64,000 bases of DNA from Atrina japonica (GCA_030159075.1 BROG01000249.1:775001-839000); one strand, 5' to 3'. Positions 34,763 through 48,054 are shown, counted from the stretch's first letter. Program-made: numbers and translations. Notes: generated from the sequence alone by a model not told the origin.

Positions 34763-37254
34763 AAGATTATATACACTTCAGTGGTCTGAAGTCAAATGAA
34801 AGGTCAAAATCTGTGACACTTTACCAATAGATGAAAATCATATTTTTTTTCTACAAGATTTCCATAGCAAGTTATTAACTCTTTACATACTAAAGTTTAG
34901 CTTTCTACAAGAATATTTATAGAGCACCCTGAGTGAGAAAATTTCTGTATTTGTAGTACTCATCATCCAAAGAACAACATCAAAAACCTGATCAAAATCC
35001 AGACATTTACAGCAAAGTTAGCAAATTTACATGCTTTCAGAACACTAATTAAGAATTCATTCCACTTCTGGCAAACTTGTAAGTTACACTGTGACATCAC
35101 GGAATGGCTTTAGAATGACTAATGTCATGGCGGAAATTAAAAGTGGAACGGAAAGTAAGTCATATTTATCACTGTTAAAAATCATAAAATCTACCAAATA
35201 AATCATTATTTTAGCACATTTAAATTACCGTATATGAAATCATTTTATTCAAATGCAGTCATATAATGAACATGGTTTTGGCTTTTTCAATGTGTCACAT
35301 TTTACAGATGGATGGCTTAGTTAGGGGGCCTATGCTAGATTATTTTAGAGTATCACACTTTATTTTGAGTTTTTCTTTCATACGTTCTTGTGTTTTATAA
35401 ACAAAAAAGAATGGCCACCTGTGATGTATGCTATTTTCAATCCTTAAAACACCCGCTTACTTCACATCTTCCAGTATATTGCAATGTCATGTAACCGCGC
35501 CAGGATTCTCAGCAGGTGGTTTTATCATCAGAGATTACTTAATCCCTTCTGACTGTGTATAAAGCATAATATCTTATTTTTTATGTCTGAATGAATTTCA
35601 AAGAAGTCAATATTTTATAATTCATGTACAGCTATAAATTAATAAAAAGATAGATAAATAAATAAATAAATAAATACCAACTGTATGATAATAGATTTAA
35701 TCAAAGTACTGATACAAGTTGATGGTAATCGTTAAGATTTAATGAGGTATAATACACTCAAATGTACTGAAAAAATATACATTATGTACACATGTTTGAA
35801 ATAAATTGCATATTTATTTCAATAAAGGGTACCACTGTCTTGTTGTAAATTTTGAATTTACTGTCACAATATGACATCAGCCTTTTACTGAGAAAATCAG
35901 TTTCCAAATTAGCAATAATCTGCGTGAATCACCGAATTTTATATAGTATAAGAAAAATATTGACAATGAAAACATCACAACTTTTTTCACATTCACGGCT
36001 GAATTTCTACAACGATTTGAAGTTACTTTTTATTTTGATAAAATTAGGTTTTACCAAAAAAAAAGTAACTTAAAATCGGGGCAGACACTCAGCCTTACTG
36101 ATGGCTTATTTATTATGCAACAAACTACATAGATCAGCTATGTGATTATAAAACCTTGTGCTTATCAACGTTGTCGTTTCATTGATATTAAATTTCTATG
36201 CAATAGGACAGTATTGTAGCCTTACACTATACTTCCCATCAGTAGCCTTAAATATCCAGCTCTAGGTCAAGAGGTGTGCATGTCAAACATTTTCCCAACT
36301 TCAAGGACTGCCACCTGTTTTTCATCAGTGAATGATGCAACTTTGTCCAACTTCACAGCCAGATCTTGCCAATACACAGTAAGGGAAAGATATTCAACTT
36401 GACAAAAAACTCATTGGCATATCAAAAAAAATCATGTGCAAGAATTGTAAACAGTCCGGTCAACAGCTTTTAACATCAATTCTGTCACAAGTGTATAATT
36501 TTCAAAAATAATTGAAAAGTAACAATTGAAAGCAAATTTATAATATCTTAAAACTCATAAAGGATGCCAAACTGACTTCTAATAGCATATACATTTGTAT
36601 ATCTCAACAAGTCTTCTAGACCTATATTTTTCAGTGGATTATAACTTTATTTTCGTAAATTTAAAAAGCAATAATTTACAAATAAAAGTGTGATTTGAAA
36701 ATTTCAATCTTGAAGTTGAGTTTATGTTACTGAAATGCACATACATTTGTAATTTCCCATCAATATAATGTGTTATTAACCCCATACTGCAAAATGTGCT
36801 TTGACATGATCCCAAGAAACAACTTAATTACCATAACATTACTGACTTGATGGAACATCAACTCGCAAAAATGATGATGAAAATTGTGATTTCTGATTGA
36901 TAAATTAATCATATGCATATCTATTTTGATTTTGTTTTAACTAATAGATTACTATATATAAAACATGTGTCTTAGATGGAATGCATATATAGAATAAAAT
37001 GAATAAAAAATTACACCTCCGTGTGTTGCTTTGTTTGCAAATAATCAGAGTGTGAAAGTATAACATGTATAATGCAGCTTCCATTTGGGACCCAACTCAA
37101 ATTCTAAATTTCCAAGATGATTGGGTTATGGTAGTCCCATAGGCATTTGGGAAACACACCTTTGTATGTTACACGTAGCGAAAATGTTTTTTTTTTCAAG
37201 ATATATAAACAAAGGACACTGCAAAGGCTGTACAAAATAGGCTGTCATGGGTGG
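34763..37254. other. Mostly unique AT-rich stretch
   Basis: No recognisable gene. It contains an (AAAT)n run at about 35655-35677 and a possible first coding exon at 35127-35154 (reported separately). ORF 35852-36073 is Leu/Lys-rich without a motif. Confidence 0.45.
35127..35154 (+). CDS. Possible first coding exon of an unknown plus-strand gene
   Basis: The sequence gtcATGGcggaaattaaaag continues to ggaacggaaa followed by a consensus donor, gtaagtcat. It would encode MAEIKSGTE and part of a tenth codon. A tgacatcac sits about 40 bases upstream. There is no second exon to confirm it and short matches like this arise by chance, so this is only a candidate. Confidence 0.15.
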
Positions 37255-37985
37255 ATAAGTAGTTTATTACTCCATGGAGTATATAACTAGCGAGAAAGTT
37301 TGGTTTTCAAACTTGTCTGAGCTTTTATGATTGATAAACCTTCTCATAAAGTTTCAAATTAATCTGTTGAAAATTACTCAAGTTATTGAGCGGAAACAGT
37401 TTCTGCAAATCTTCAAGAGGCCATAACTCTGTATATATCTGGAATAAAGTCACCAAATTTACTCAATACTCAAGCTCAACTTTATTTCATTATTTTGACT
37501 ATAAATCAAGTATAAAAGTTTTGGATGTTAGTGATTAGGAAACATATTATTTGGGAAGCATTTACATATTCTAATTTTTGCGTCAACTTATGATTTTCCT
37601 TATAAAAAAACGAATAAATACGTTTACGGTACTCAAGATTTGAGTACGTACTCAAACATTTTTTTAATATTTCTTTTTTTCTTCAAATGGGCAATACTTT
37701 TTAACATTACTTACAATTGTAAGCCATGTATACAAAACATGCTCCAATTACAGAATATAGTTTGCATGTTTTTACCTTAAATAAAAGTTAGTTGAGTAAA
37801 TTTGGTGACTTCGGGCCCTGGTGAAAATTTGGAGTTATCAAATTTGTTCGAGCTTTTATGGCAATAGTTTCAAATTAATCCATTGAAAATTACTCAAGTT
37901 ATTGAGCGGAAACTGATATGTGCCCTCCTGCCTGCCTGAAAACATAATACTATCCGTCTTCAACGGGCGTATAAAAATAAAAATA
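37255..37985 (+). repeat. Interspersed repeat with cgtcttcaacgggcg hairpin end
   Basis: Two partial copies share tttcaaattaatc, then ttgaaaattactcaagttat and tgagcggaaac (37348-37396 and 37868-37914). The second continues tgtgccctcctgcctgcctg and ends ccgtcttcaacgggcgtata. A fragment (tgtgccctcactgcctgccc, then ccgtcttcaa) recurs at 38608-38655 inside the next array. No coding content. Confidence 0.7.
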
Positions 37986-38384
37986 GTAATTCAATTATTT
38001 TGTTTTTACAATTTAGTTCTGCAAAATTTAAATTTTAAATATATGTTCTCCATAGATGACAATTATGCTATTTTACACAGATTAAAGGTAAGCATAGATT
38101 CATAAATAATGGAAAAAAGCTAGATTTCTATACGTAGAATATCGCTGCCCAACAAGGTTACAACTTTATCTCATTTTATCGATCAATTAAAAATTCCCAA
38201 ACGAATAAATCACGTTGTGTAGGTACTCAAGATTCCTACATTATTGTACACAAAGATTATTCACTCAATAAATTCTGAAGTGTTTAATTCTATCCACACC
38301 TGATGGCATGGCTGATCATTAAATACAAATTGTATGTACACAGTATACAAACACACCAAATTTACAACTGAAAAATGTTGTGAT

Positions 38385-38690
38385 GTTTTAAAACACACAA
38401 ACACACACACCAAATTGACAACTGACAAAATGTTGTGAAGTTAATACACACACACACCAAATTGACAACTGACAAAATGTTGTGAAGTTAATACACACAC
38501 ACACACATACACACGCCAAATTGACAACTGACAAAAGTTTGAAGTTAACACAACACCATTGAAAACATACACACAGTTATTGAACTGACAAAATGTTGTG
38601 AGTTATGTGCCCTCACTGCCTGCCCAAAAACACAATGACAAATCCGTCTTCAAGTTAATACACACACATACAGACATGCACTAACACACA
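38385..38690. repeat. CA-containing ~50-60 bp minisatellite
   Basis: Four to five units contain ccaaattgacaactgacaaa, atgttgtgaagttaata and a variable (CA)n tract. The last units are mixed with a fragment of the preceding interspersed repeat. Confidence 0.85.
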
Positions 38691-39278
38691 TACACATAAT
38701 AGTCTATAATATATATGTATATGAAGCACTGATGTCAGACAAATGAATAATATCAAATATTTGGGATAACCTTATCCTTCCTTCAGACAATTATGTCCTG
38801 AAACTTTGACAAGATGAAAGGTAAGTCATTATTCGTTTAAATGCTATGCAGAAAAAAAGCTAGATTTCATTTCATGACTTGCATCTGTTGTACAGATCCG
38901 GTGTACTGACTTGCATGTAACCCCACTAACAATGTATTATGTTAATTTTAGAAAATGAATACAAGGTATGTGGCATAAATATAGGCAAGTATACAAATAT
39001 CCATCCACAAGTTATTCTTACAATACCTTTAGATATGTACACTCCTAACTTTTTACTGAACATTGTCACTCCCATCTATTTACATATGTTTACATGATTT
39101 TGTCATTTTAAATATAAGGTCAATACAGTTCAGAGGAAAATTTAAGAATATTCATCAAATATATTCATTATCATTGACAGATAAAATTGAGTGATTCTCA
39201 TTGATTTTATCTTATCTATAGCTACATTGAATGTGCTTAGAATTTCAAAATATAACCAGCTGATTAATGCACCTTAGG
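38691..39278. other. Non-coding stretch
   Basis: No feature recognised. Confidence 0.5.
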
Positions 39279-39423
39279 TATGTATGTATGTATGTATGTG
39301 TGTGTGTATATATATATATACATGTATATATATATATACATGTACATATATAATATATATATATATACATGTATATAATATATATATATATATATATATA
39401 ATATATATATATATATATAAATA
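39279..39423. repeat. Compound (GTAT)n/(TA)n microsatellite
   Basis: gtatgtatgtatgtat, then GT and TA tracts with three acatgta spacers. The short Tyr-Ile frames on both strands are artefacts. Confidence 0.95.
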
Positions 39424-39779
39424 TAAACACTTCATACAAAATAAGTGTAGTGACCAGGGAAAGCCGGCCCCTAAAGTTGATAAAATAGGTGTGTGACCTT
39501 TAATTTTTCTATAAAAGGTCAGAAAATTAAAAACAAATTTCCCAAAATTTTCGCACCTCGCTCCGCTTGGCAATTTATTGCATATTCAAAAGGCATATAA
39601 AAACATTTTATTTAACTGGGAAAAACATTTTCATAGAAAAAAAATCCCCCCGCACTTTTGATCTGCTTCCTACACCACATGTTAATAATTTATAACAAAA
39701 TCAGTTACTATCCAGTCCTGTAGAACCGTTGTTCCAGATCACATGCACAGTTTCGTGCTATTGTAGAGGTTAATACTCA

Positions 39780-39790
39780 CCCCCCCCCCC
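39780..39790. repeat. Poly(C) tract, 11 bases
   Basis: C homopolymer in an otherwise unique stretch (39424-39839) with no gene. Confidence 0.85.
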
Positions 39791-39839
39791 ATTTAAAAAA
39801 TCATGAATCAGCCCCTGAATACTTAATCAATCTGATTAG

Positions 39840-40570
39840 TACAGACAGTTTTAAGTATCAAACAGCACTTCTACTGTTGAAAGGAGCTGCATGTAATAAG
39901 CTTAATACATTATTCTGACCAGTATAGATCAAACAACATTTCTACTGTTGAAAGGAGCTGTAATAAGCTTAATATAGCAATCTGACCAGTACAGACACAG
40001 TTCTGAGTATCAAACAACATTTCTACTGTTGAAAGGAGATGTAATAAGCTTAATACAGTACATGTATTCTGACCAGTACAGACACAGTTCTGAGTATCAA
40101 ACAACATTTCGACTGTTGAAAGGAGATTTAATTAGCTTAATACTGCAATCTGACCAGTACAGATACAGTTCTGAGTATCAAACAACATTTCTACTGTTGA
40201 AAGGAGATGTAATAAGCTTAATACAGTACATGTATTCTGACCAGTACAGACACAGTTCTGAGTATCAAACAGCATTTCGACTGTTGAAAGGAGATTTAAT
40301 AAGCTTAATACTGCAATCTGACCAGTACAGATACAGTTCTGAGTATCAAACAACATTTCTACTGTTTAAAGGAGCTGTAATAAGCTTAATACAGCAATTT
40401 GACCAGTACAGACATAGTTCTGAGTATCAAACAACATTTCTACTATTGAAAGGAGATGTAATAAGCTTAATACAGCAATCTGACCAGTACAGACACAGTT
40501 CTTAGTTTCAAACAGCATTTCTACTATTGAAAGGAGCTGTAATAAGCTTAATACAGCAATCTGACTAGTG
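39840..40570. repeat. 81/87-bp minisatellite, ~9 units
   Basis: Units contain gttctgagtatcaaacaaca, tttctactgttgaaaggag and taataagcttaatacagcaa. A longer variant has gtacatgtattctgacc. Both common lengths are multiples of three, so long frames occur on both strands (40029-40505 plus, 39910-40356 minus). Their sequences are unrelated and neither has a start context or domain, so I treat both as repeat translations. Confidence 0.95.
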
Positions 40571-40571
40571 C

Positions 40572-41258
40572 CAGGGGAGTTTGTTTGTCAAACCAACATA
40601 TGCAGTGGTGCCCCAATATTCAATTTTGGGACTGGTTGATACACTCGATTGTGACCAATTTGCACTGGTGGGGGGTAAGCCAGTTGTGCTGGTTTCTTTG
40701 GGGTGGCACACACCGGCGTGATTACATTAAACATGGCAGAAAACTGAAAAGGTCATAATTTTCTCACTTGGAAATTTCTCTGTGTGAGCAAGCTAAGTGT
40801 ATATGAAAAGATCTCAGTCTGGTTTTACTAGTTAACAAGATAAATAATTGATGAAAAATATTACAATCTAGTCTAATTGCTAACTCTGTATATCCGTTTA
40901 TTGCCCGGTCCCATTTATTGCCTTAATTTCATCAATGATTGACAGATTATACCACTTAATTTTACCAGATTTTGATTATTAAAAAATTAGTAACATTCAG
41001 CTATTAAAGAATTTAAATTATTGGGTTGAAATTACTATTCGGCATTGCTTTAGATTCTTCCTTGTGGCAATTTTCTTTTTCCTGAAAAAGATAGAAATTG
41101 GGAAAAAAGATATTTTTTATATCTAACCTCATTTGACTAGTTGCTCAGCCATGGTTGTTATACGCTGTTTCACTTGTTTGTAAGACCAAACCGGCGTGCA
41201 CCACCACATGCCCAGCTCAAAATGGTGATGCTGAACTGGTTACAAACTAGCTCCCCTA
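40572..41258. mobile_element. Probable hAT-like MITE nested in the 81-bp array
   Basis: The left end caggggagtttgtttgt and the right end acaaactagctcccct are imperfect inverted repeats. The insert separates two halves of one 81-bp unit: ...atctgactagtgc on the left and acagctctgagtatc on the right. Array-like sequence resumes to about 41370 in decayed form. Inside, ccggcgtg and cactggtg motifs occur near both ends. No clear target duplication and no coding frame. Confidence 0.6.
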
Positions 41259-41370
41259 CAGCTCTGAGTATCACAATCTGACCAGCACAGACAAATTAGC
41301 TCTGTATCAACACAAAACAGCATTTCTAATGTTCTGAACAGAGCTGTACAACTTTTAGTACAGATCAAAA

Positions 41371-42072
41371 TACTATGTATGAGCATCATGTAGCATTCCT
41401 CATATTTAGAAAGTGTACAGTTCAAAATACAAAATGTGACATATTTTTATACATAGAGTAGAAATACTTACCTGTATGCACTATTATCTGTGTACTGTAC
41501 AACCATTTAAATCTAGGTTGATGTAATTACTAACACAGAAGGAGACGATATATAATAAGAATGCCGTGTTTAATAATTAATGACAAATATATCAAACGTA
41601 TATTAATATAACTGAATGTGTTTACATGGTAAAACAAGGCTGTCAAAAAGAAAGTCAGGTTCACTTAGATAAATAAATGTAACAACATGATTTTTTTTCT
41701 ATGCCTGTGTACTACAATGATTACCTGAGTAAGCAAAGTATAATGATACAGCACAGAGATGTTTCTCCATTATAACAAGGACTCACTAAAATCACTCCTA
41801 CAAGTTCTGAAAACTAGAACAGCCAGTACATAGTGACAAACCTTACAGAATATAACATCATTACTGAATAAAATAAGAACAATTTAAATTCCGTAACTGA
41901 ACACAAGAGATCAGCAAACAAACAAGGCTGTTTAAATGAAGACATGATAGGTAGTGGGCCTCTTATCAAACGTCACTACACTATAATGACATTTGGGATT
42001 CATTTTAGCCTGGAAGTTATCTGAATGATGTCAATAAACAGAACTGCTGATATTTCTTTAAGATCTAAATGA
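41371..42072. other. Non-coding stretch with a strong minus-strand splice donor
   Basis: On the minus strand gtgcatacag|gtaagtattt (exon end at 41472) is the best donor match I saw upstream of the cyclooxygenase ATG exon. It is only a candidate 5'UTR exon boundary. No gene otherwise. Confidence 0.35.
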
Positions 42073-42304
42073 TCTATCCACCATCAACTCGGCCAACTAA
42101 TACAGAAATATTATATCAATTGTACTATTTACATCCACCATCAACTCGGCCAACTAATACAGAAATATTATATCAATTGTACTATTTACATCCACCATCA
42201 ACTCGGCCAACTAATACAGAAATATTATATCAATTGTACTATTTACATCCACCATCAACTCGGCCAACTAATACAGAAATATTATATCAATTGTACTATT
42301 TACA
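42073..42304. repeat. 57-bp perfect tandem repeat, 4 units
   Basis: Four copies containing ccaccatcaactcggccaac and tatatcaattgtactattta are essentially identical, so the array expanded recently or was homogenised. The 57-bp period gives a 19-residue repeating frame (PPSTRPTNTEILYQL...), which has no support as a gene. Confidence 0.97.
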
Positions 42305-42569
42305 AGTTCTGGAAATTGTAACACATCAGTAATAATATCACTAATCCTTTTATGCATTTAGTAACAACACACATGTAACAATGAAGGGGTTTTCAGGAAG
42401 CATTTTGGGTTCAGTCACAGGAACCTTCCCAAAATTTAAATATTGCAAATCTGGCAATATTTTCCCAATTTTCAGCTACAAAATTCCTAGTCTTATTCTC
42501 CCAATCTTTATCTTGCTAAAGTATTTGTCTGAAATAATTTGTGATATTTTTCGGGAACAAAAATGAATG

Positions 42570-43330
42570 GAGTGACCTGGTTGTAAATCTGTCAGAGTTG
42601 AAACTTGCTAAACGTAACCTGTAATATTAGTTTGATATCATTTTGTCCATTACACATTAACTTTGGGTAATTCTTACAAAGATTACTGTGTCTCCAATAA
42701 CTACTTGCTATTTGAAGTTAATATATATTCTATTCTTATTACTCTTTGTGTTTTTTCTGGTACATCATATTTCATACCTAAATCAGGCAAAGTTGGTCTT
42801 TTTTCGTTGTTTCAAAACACTCGTTTCAGAAATTGTCCACCGGACATGGTGGCACGATTGTAAAACACGATGTACACCAAATTTTCAGTTATACTGTTTA
42901 GATTTTGGCAATGTCAGCATTTATTTCAGGGTAACATTAAAGATTGGAAAAAATTCTTTTATTGACCTGAGGATTTTATTCATATATTGATTCAATTTGT
43001 TTCATGTATTTAAAATAGCATTAGAAAACACATATCTTACATAATACATGTACTTTCCAATAAAATCAGGTCTTGTATTTTAAAAGTAAATATAAAATAC
43101 ATAAAAATCAGCCAACTTTAACACACCTAATTGCATCAAGAGCCGAGGTTGCTAATAGATCTGAATGTCATTGCATACGGAAATACAGTTGGATTTTTTA
43201 AGGTACGTGAAAATTGAATTCTAATTAAACAATTAACTTCGAAAAGAAGATCTTTTACAATGTTTTACATATTTGATAATGTATTTGAACACATATTTTA
43301 TCATATTCCGTCTAAATGTCATGGGACAAA
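42570..43330 (+). repeat. Dispersed repeat family B, copy 1
   Basis: Matches 55915-56830 over most of its length. Shared phrases are tcatacctaaatcaggcaaa, gaaattgtccac, acatggtggcacgattgtaa and gataatgtatttgaacacat. Copy 1 lacks the roughly 90-bp segment found at 56180-56270. The overlapping plus-strand frames at 42663-42990 are not preserved in copy 2. Confidence 0.85.
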
Positions 43331-43369
43331 AATCATCATTGTGACAGCTTATATCACTTTAAGAACTTC

Positions 43370-43838
43370 CTGTACATTTAATGACAACGCATCTATAATT
43401 ATGCCATCACTTCCTGTACATTTAGTGACCACATCTATAATAATGCCATCACTTCCTGTACATTTTATGACAACACACCTATAATAATGCCATCACTTCC
43501 TGTACATTTTATGACAACACACCTATAATAATGCCATCACTTCCTGTACATTTTATGACAACACACCTATAATAATGCCATCACTTCCTGTACATTTAGT
43601 GACAACACATCTATAATAATGCCATCACTTCCTGTACATTTAGTGACAACACATCTATAATAATGCCATCACTTCCTGTACATTTTATGACAACACACCT
43701 ATAATAATGCCATCACTTCCTGTACATTTTATGACAACACACCTATAATAATGCCATCACTTCCTGTACATTTTATGACAACACACCTATAATAATGCCA
43801 TCACTTCCTGTACATTTTTGACAACACACCTATATATA
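43370..43838. repeat. 44-bp minisatellite, ~11 units
   Basis: Units contain atgccatcacttcctgtaca and ttttatgacaacacacctat, with a variant tttagtgacaacacatc. It directly follows dispersed repeat B copy 1. Confidence 0.97.
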
Positions 43839-44261
43839 ATGTTCCTTCTTCCTTTATATTTATTTGCTGTTATAGAAGTTCATTATAGACTTCATGCATA
43901 TCAAAAGTGACAAAATGGGACAAGATTTCCTTACATAAAAAGAAAGCCAACCTCTGACTCACTGAAAATTCCAGATGTCAATCTGAGTAACAATCAACAC
44001 AGCCACAGGTGACTTTTTAAACCTTAAAGATAAACAGGCTCAAGTGTTTGATACTTGAAAATTTTCATTTTTCAAATAACAATGATGAGAACAATAGTTT
44101 TCACACTTTAATAAGCCATATTTGTAGTAATAACATCAAGACCATAAAAACTGGTTAAAACAAATATAATTTGGTGATCAGTACATGGTACAATGTATAT
44201 GTGTTGGTTTAAGTAGTGTTATACACCATACTCCACAATTTTTCAGTATATGGTGGTGGCC
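43839..44261. other. Non-coding stretch
   Basis: No feature recognised. Confidence 0.5.
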
Positions 44262-44460
44262 AATTTTTAATAGTGGAGGTCAGAGAACCCGATTACAGTG
44301 TACCCACAAAGAGACTATTGGCCTTCTGAAAGTAAAATGGCAAACTTCCTCACAAAATCAGCTTAGGTTCCATCAGGACTCAAATCTGCACTGACTAGAG
44401 GAGAGGCCTCATTTTAAAAGCATGATACTCTAACTACTATACAGGCACTGGGACCCTTGA
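44262..44460 (-). mobile_element. tRNA-Lys-headed SINE, minus strand
   Basis: Read on the minus strand, a head with tagtagttagagtatcatgc and ttttaaaatgagg resembles a tRNA with anticodon TTT. A B-box-like gatttgagtcctg follows. The body reads gaagtttgccattttacttt and ends gggtacactgtaatcgggtt and ctctgacctccactatta. A second copy of the body is at 61848-61990. Confidence 0.75.
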
Positions 44461-45430
44461 CCTGTACTGGGTATGTAAGATGATTTTACAAAGGAGATAA
44501 ATCAGGTTAGCTACTTAATGACTTCAACATAAATAAATTAGCAATGTTAAACAAGAGGAAATGTTAAAATATGTCCTCCACTAGCAGCCATGTTTTTGGG
44601 GGATCGGGAAAAATTTGGGCAATCACAGTAAAGGACCTTTCATACATCATTGACCTGTTAAGTTTGGTTCAATTTGCTCCAGTAGTTTCAGAGGAGTTGA
44701 TCAAAATATGCTTTTCCCCATAGATTCCAATGCTAAACATACTAAACTATGCCCTGCAGTGGTGACTATGTTTTTTAGCAGAAAAAATTGGACAATCTTA
44801 GTAAAGGACCTTCCATACATAATCCCAGTAAAGTTTGTTTTTACTGATCAAATTTGCAATTTATACTTTTAATTTATATAGCTAGCTATTATAGTTTTGG
44901 AGATAAGAGCCAAAAACTATGAAAATCACTAAAAATCAATATTTCAGGGGCCATAACTCAAAATCAGTATATTAGATTCAGGTACATGTAGATCTTGTCT
45001 TGCTGATCATTTTGGCCAGTTAGTTTTGATGCATTTTGTATCATTTTAGAAAAAATAGCGAAAAAATCTGAAAATTATTAAAAATCACCATCTCAGAGGC
45101 AATAACTCAACATCAGGTCACCAGAATCATTAAAAATATTCAGGGTAGGTAAATCTTGTCCTGTTGATCATTTCTGGCTAATTAGTTTTGACACATTTTG
45201 TTTCAGTTTTGAGCTATTTGGCAAAAACTGCAGTTTTACCCCTATGTCCTATTTATAGCTTTTGTGGATGACTAACAAGCATACCAGAAACAATTTTGTA
45301 TCTAGATCTGTCTACAGATAAACTGTTACTTATGGTTTTCCAGGTCAACATCTCCTTGTCAACCAGCTAGAAAAGATTCTCAATCATAGTTAAAAAAAAG
45401 TTAAGGGGGATTATAGGGACATGGGCACTT
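44461..45430 (+). repeat. Degenerate interspersed repeat modules
   Basis: Two loose pairs occur. 'agtaaaggaccttycataca' is near 44627 and 44802. A longer pair, with ataactcaaaatcag/ataactcaacatcag, then gatcttgtcttgctgatcat/aaatcttgtcctgttgatca and ttagttttgacacattttgt, is near 44950 and 45105. They resemble generic mollusc interspersed repeats. No gene. Confidence 0.6.
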
Positions 45431-45436
45431 AATGGG

Positions 45437-46530
45437 TGGAATATGGTATCTAGCTATAGCATACCCAGAGGGACTCTTTGAATATGGTATCTTATCTAGC
45501 TATAGCATACCCAGAGGGACTCTTTGAATATGGTATCTTATCTAGCTATAGCATACCTAGAGGGACTCTTTGAATATGGTATCTAGCTATAGCATACCCA
45601 GAGGGACTCTTTGAATATGGTATCTAGCTATAGCATACCCAGAGGGACTCTTTGAATATGGTATCTAGCTATAGCATACCCAGAGGGACTCTTTGAATAT
45701 GGTATCTTATCTAGCTATAGCATACCTAGAGGGACTCTTTGAATATGGTATCTAGCTATAGCATACCCAGAGGGACTCTTTGAATATGGTATCTAGCTAT
45801 AGCATACCCAGAGGGACTCTTTGAATATGGTATCTAGCTATAGCATACCCAGAGGGACTCTTTGAATATGGTATCTAGCTATAGCATACCCAGAGGGACT
45901 CTTTGAATATGGTATCTAGCTATAGCATACCCAGAGGGACTCTTTGAATATGGTATCTTATCTAGCTATAGCATACCCAGAGGGACTCTTTGAATATGGT
46001 ATCTAGCTATAGCATACCCAGAGGGACTCTTTGAATATGGTATCTAGCTATAGCATACCCAGAGGGACTCTTTGAATATGGTATCTAGCTATAGCATACC
46101 CAGAGGGACTCTTTGAATATGGGTATCTAGCTATAGCATACCCAGAGGGACTCTTTGAATATGGTATCTAGCTATAGCATACCCAGAGGGACTCTTTGAA
46201 TATGGTATCTAGCTATAGCATACCCAGAGGGACTCTTTGAATATGGTATCTAGCTATAGCATACCCAGAGGGACTCTTTGAATATGGTATCTAGCTATAG
46301 CATACCCAGAGGGACTCTTTGAATATGGTATCTAGCTATAGCATACCCAGAGGGACTCTTTGAATATGGTATCTAGCTATAGCATACCCCAGAGGGACTC
46401 TTTGAATATGGTATCTAGCTATAGCATACCCAGAGGGACTCTTTGAATATGGTATCTAGCTATAGCATACCCAGAGGGACTCTTTGAATATGGTATCTAG
46501 CTATAGCATACCCAGAGGGACTCTTTGAAT
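45437..46530. repeat. 41-bp minisatellite, ~26 units, very homogeneous
   Basis: Units contain tatggtatctagctatagca and tacccagagggactctttga. Four units near 45487, 45536, 45701 and 45952 carry a 5-bp insertion (atcttatctagc), and two of those also have acctag for acccag. Otherwise units are nearly identical, differing by single extra bases near 46116 and 46386. Each unit includes the palindrome gctatagc. Confidence 0.98.
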
Positions 46531-48054
46531 TGGGTACTTTTTCATAAAGAAAAGTGAAGACAACAGCAAGTTTTTACCAACAAGGTTTAAGTTTTAGTGA
46601 CCAGAATTCATAAAATGGCCTTCAAGAGCTTTTAAAATCATAAAAGAATGATCAACAATACCAAAGTAATAAAATTGGCAATTTTCATTCTGACAGTATT
46701 ATTGATTCATCAATTCTCTTAAAATGTTTTTTATTTCTTCATTGGTAGCCTACATATACCTTCATACATTTATCCATTCATTTATACATGTATCCTATTA
46801 TTTGTTTATCTATCTACAAGTATTTTATTCATCTATGTATTTTTCTATTTAATTATCAACATCTATTTTTTTATTTTTTTATCAATGTATTTATTATCTT
46901 GTTTATTCATAAAAATGAAATGTTCCCATAAATTACACAAATACCACTGAAAGTTATTACTTTCACACCAGCTCATATTACTTGCAAGCATTAATACAAC
47001 ATACAGTCAGGTATATACATGTGTATTTTAAAATTCATAGGAACATTTTATACATGATGCCTTTTTATCTTATATCTGCTCTAGTATGGTCTATTTACCT
47101 AAATGTTATGACATGCAGTATAAACAAATTTGGGAGAATTTTAGGAAATGTTTGATACAGGGAAAAATATCTTGGGAACTTATTTATGGCACAGTATAAT
47201 AAACATCACCTCCACGTAAGAAGAGTCAATCATTTTCTTAAATAAAATGTTTTGCTTTTTGATACCTCTTCACTTAATCTAGAATTACATGTATTATGGT
47301 CTGGCTGCTTACAATCAGACAGAAATCACTGCTATAAGTATATTTGACCTTATTAAGCTGAATAAACAATGAATTGTGTTGGTGGCAGCTAACCTGAGAA
47401 ATTGACCTCAGCTTACAAAGTAAAATGAGAAAAGAAATGAAGATAATTCTAGGTAGAACCCAACTGCTATAAATTTCAGAATTTATACTTGAATGTCTGC
47501 ATTTATTCATATAAAATTCTTTTCCTACACATCACATGAATTGTCAAACATTTTGTAAGAAACATTAAATAGCCTTAGAATTGAATATTAAATTTCAAAA
47601 TAAACTTTATAAAAAGTACAGGAAGGTGTAACACATACCTGTATTTTAGGATTGTATATAATCATTTCTTCATTAGATAGTTTACCTGTATCGTTACTGT
47701 GTAACTTCACAGCTATTTGAAAATTCGGGTATCAGACGTCGTCCCTCACACAGGTGAGTGTATATCCTGCTCAACAACTAAAGATCTTTCAACTCGGAAT
47801 AATTTATTTTCAACATTCAACAAATGCCAAGTGCATTATATAAGATTTCACAATATGCAAATAAAACACTACACGATTCAATTTTACTTGAAGTACCAGT
47901 ATTTAAATTTCTGGCATATATGACCTTTATTGATAATTGTTGAGAACATTGTTAGCTCACCTGTGCCATATACCGGTATTTAGTACTGCCATAACTCGAA
48001 CTGTTCCAGGTAAATTAAAGGGGCATTAGCTTTATTTTTTTTTCATTTCTCCCC
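46531..48054. other. Non-coding stretch
   Basis: AT-rich with a loose tttatcyatctat pattern at 46755-46900. The minus strand has a donor-like aatacag|gtatgtg near 47640. No gene is supported. Confidence 0.5.

Noticed and set aside
40029..40505. 158-residue repetitive ORF
   Set aside because: The 81/87-bp repeat is a multiple of three, so frames stay open on both strands. No start context or domain.
42663..42990. Plus-strand ORFs of 66 and 100 residues
   Set aside because: They lie in dispersed repeat B, and the frame is not kept in the second copy, so conservation is at DNA level only.
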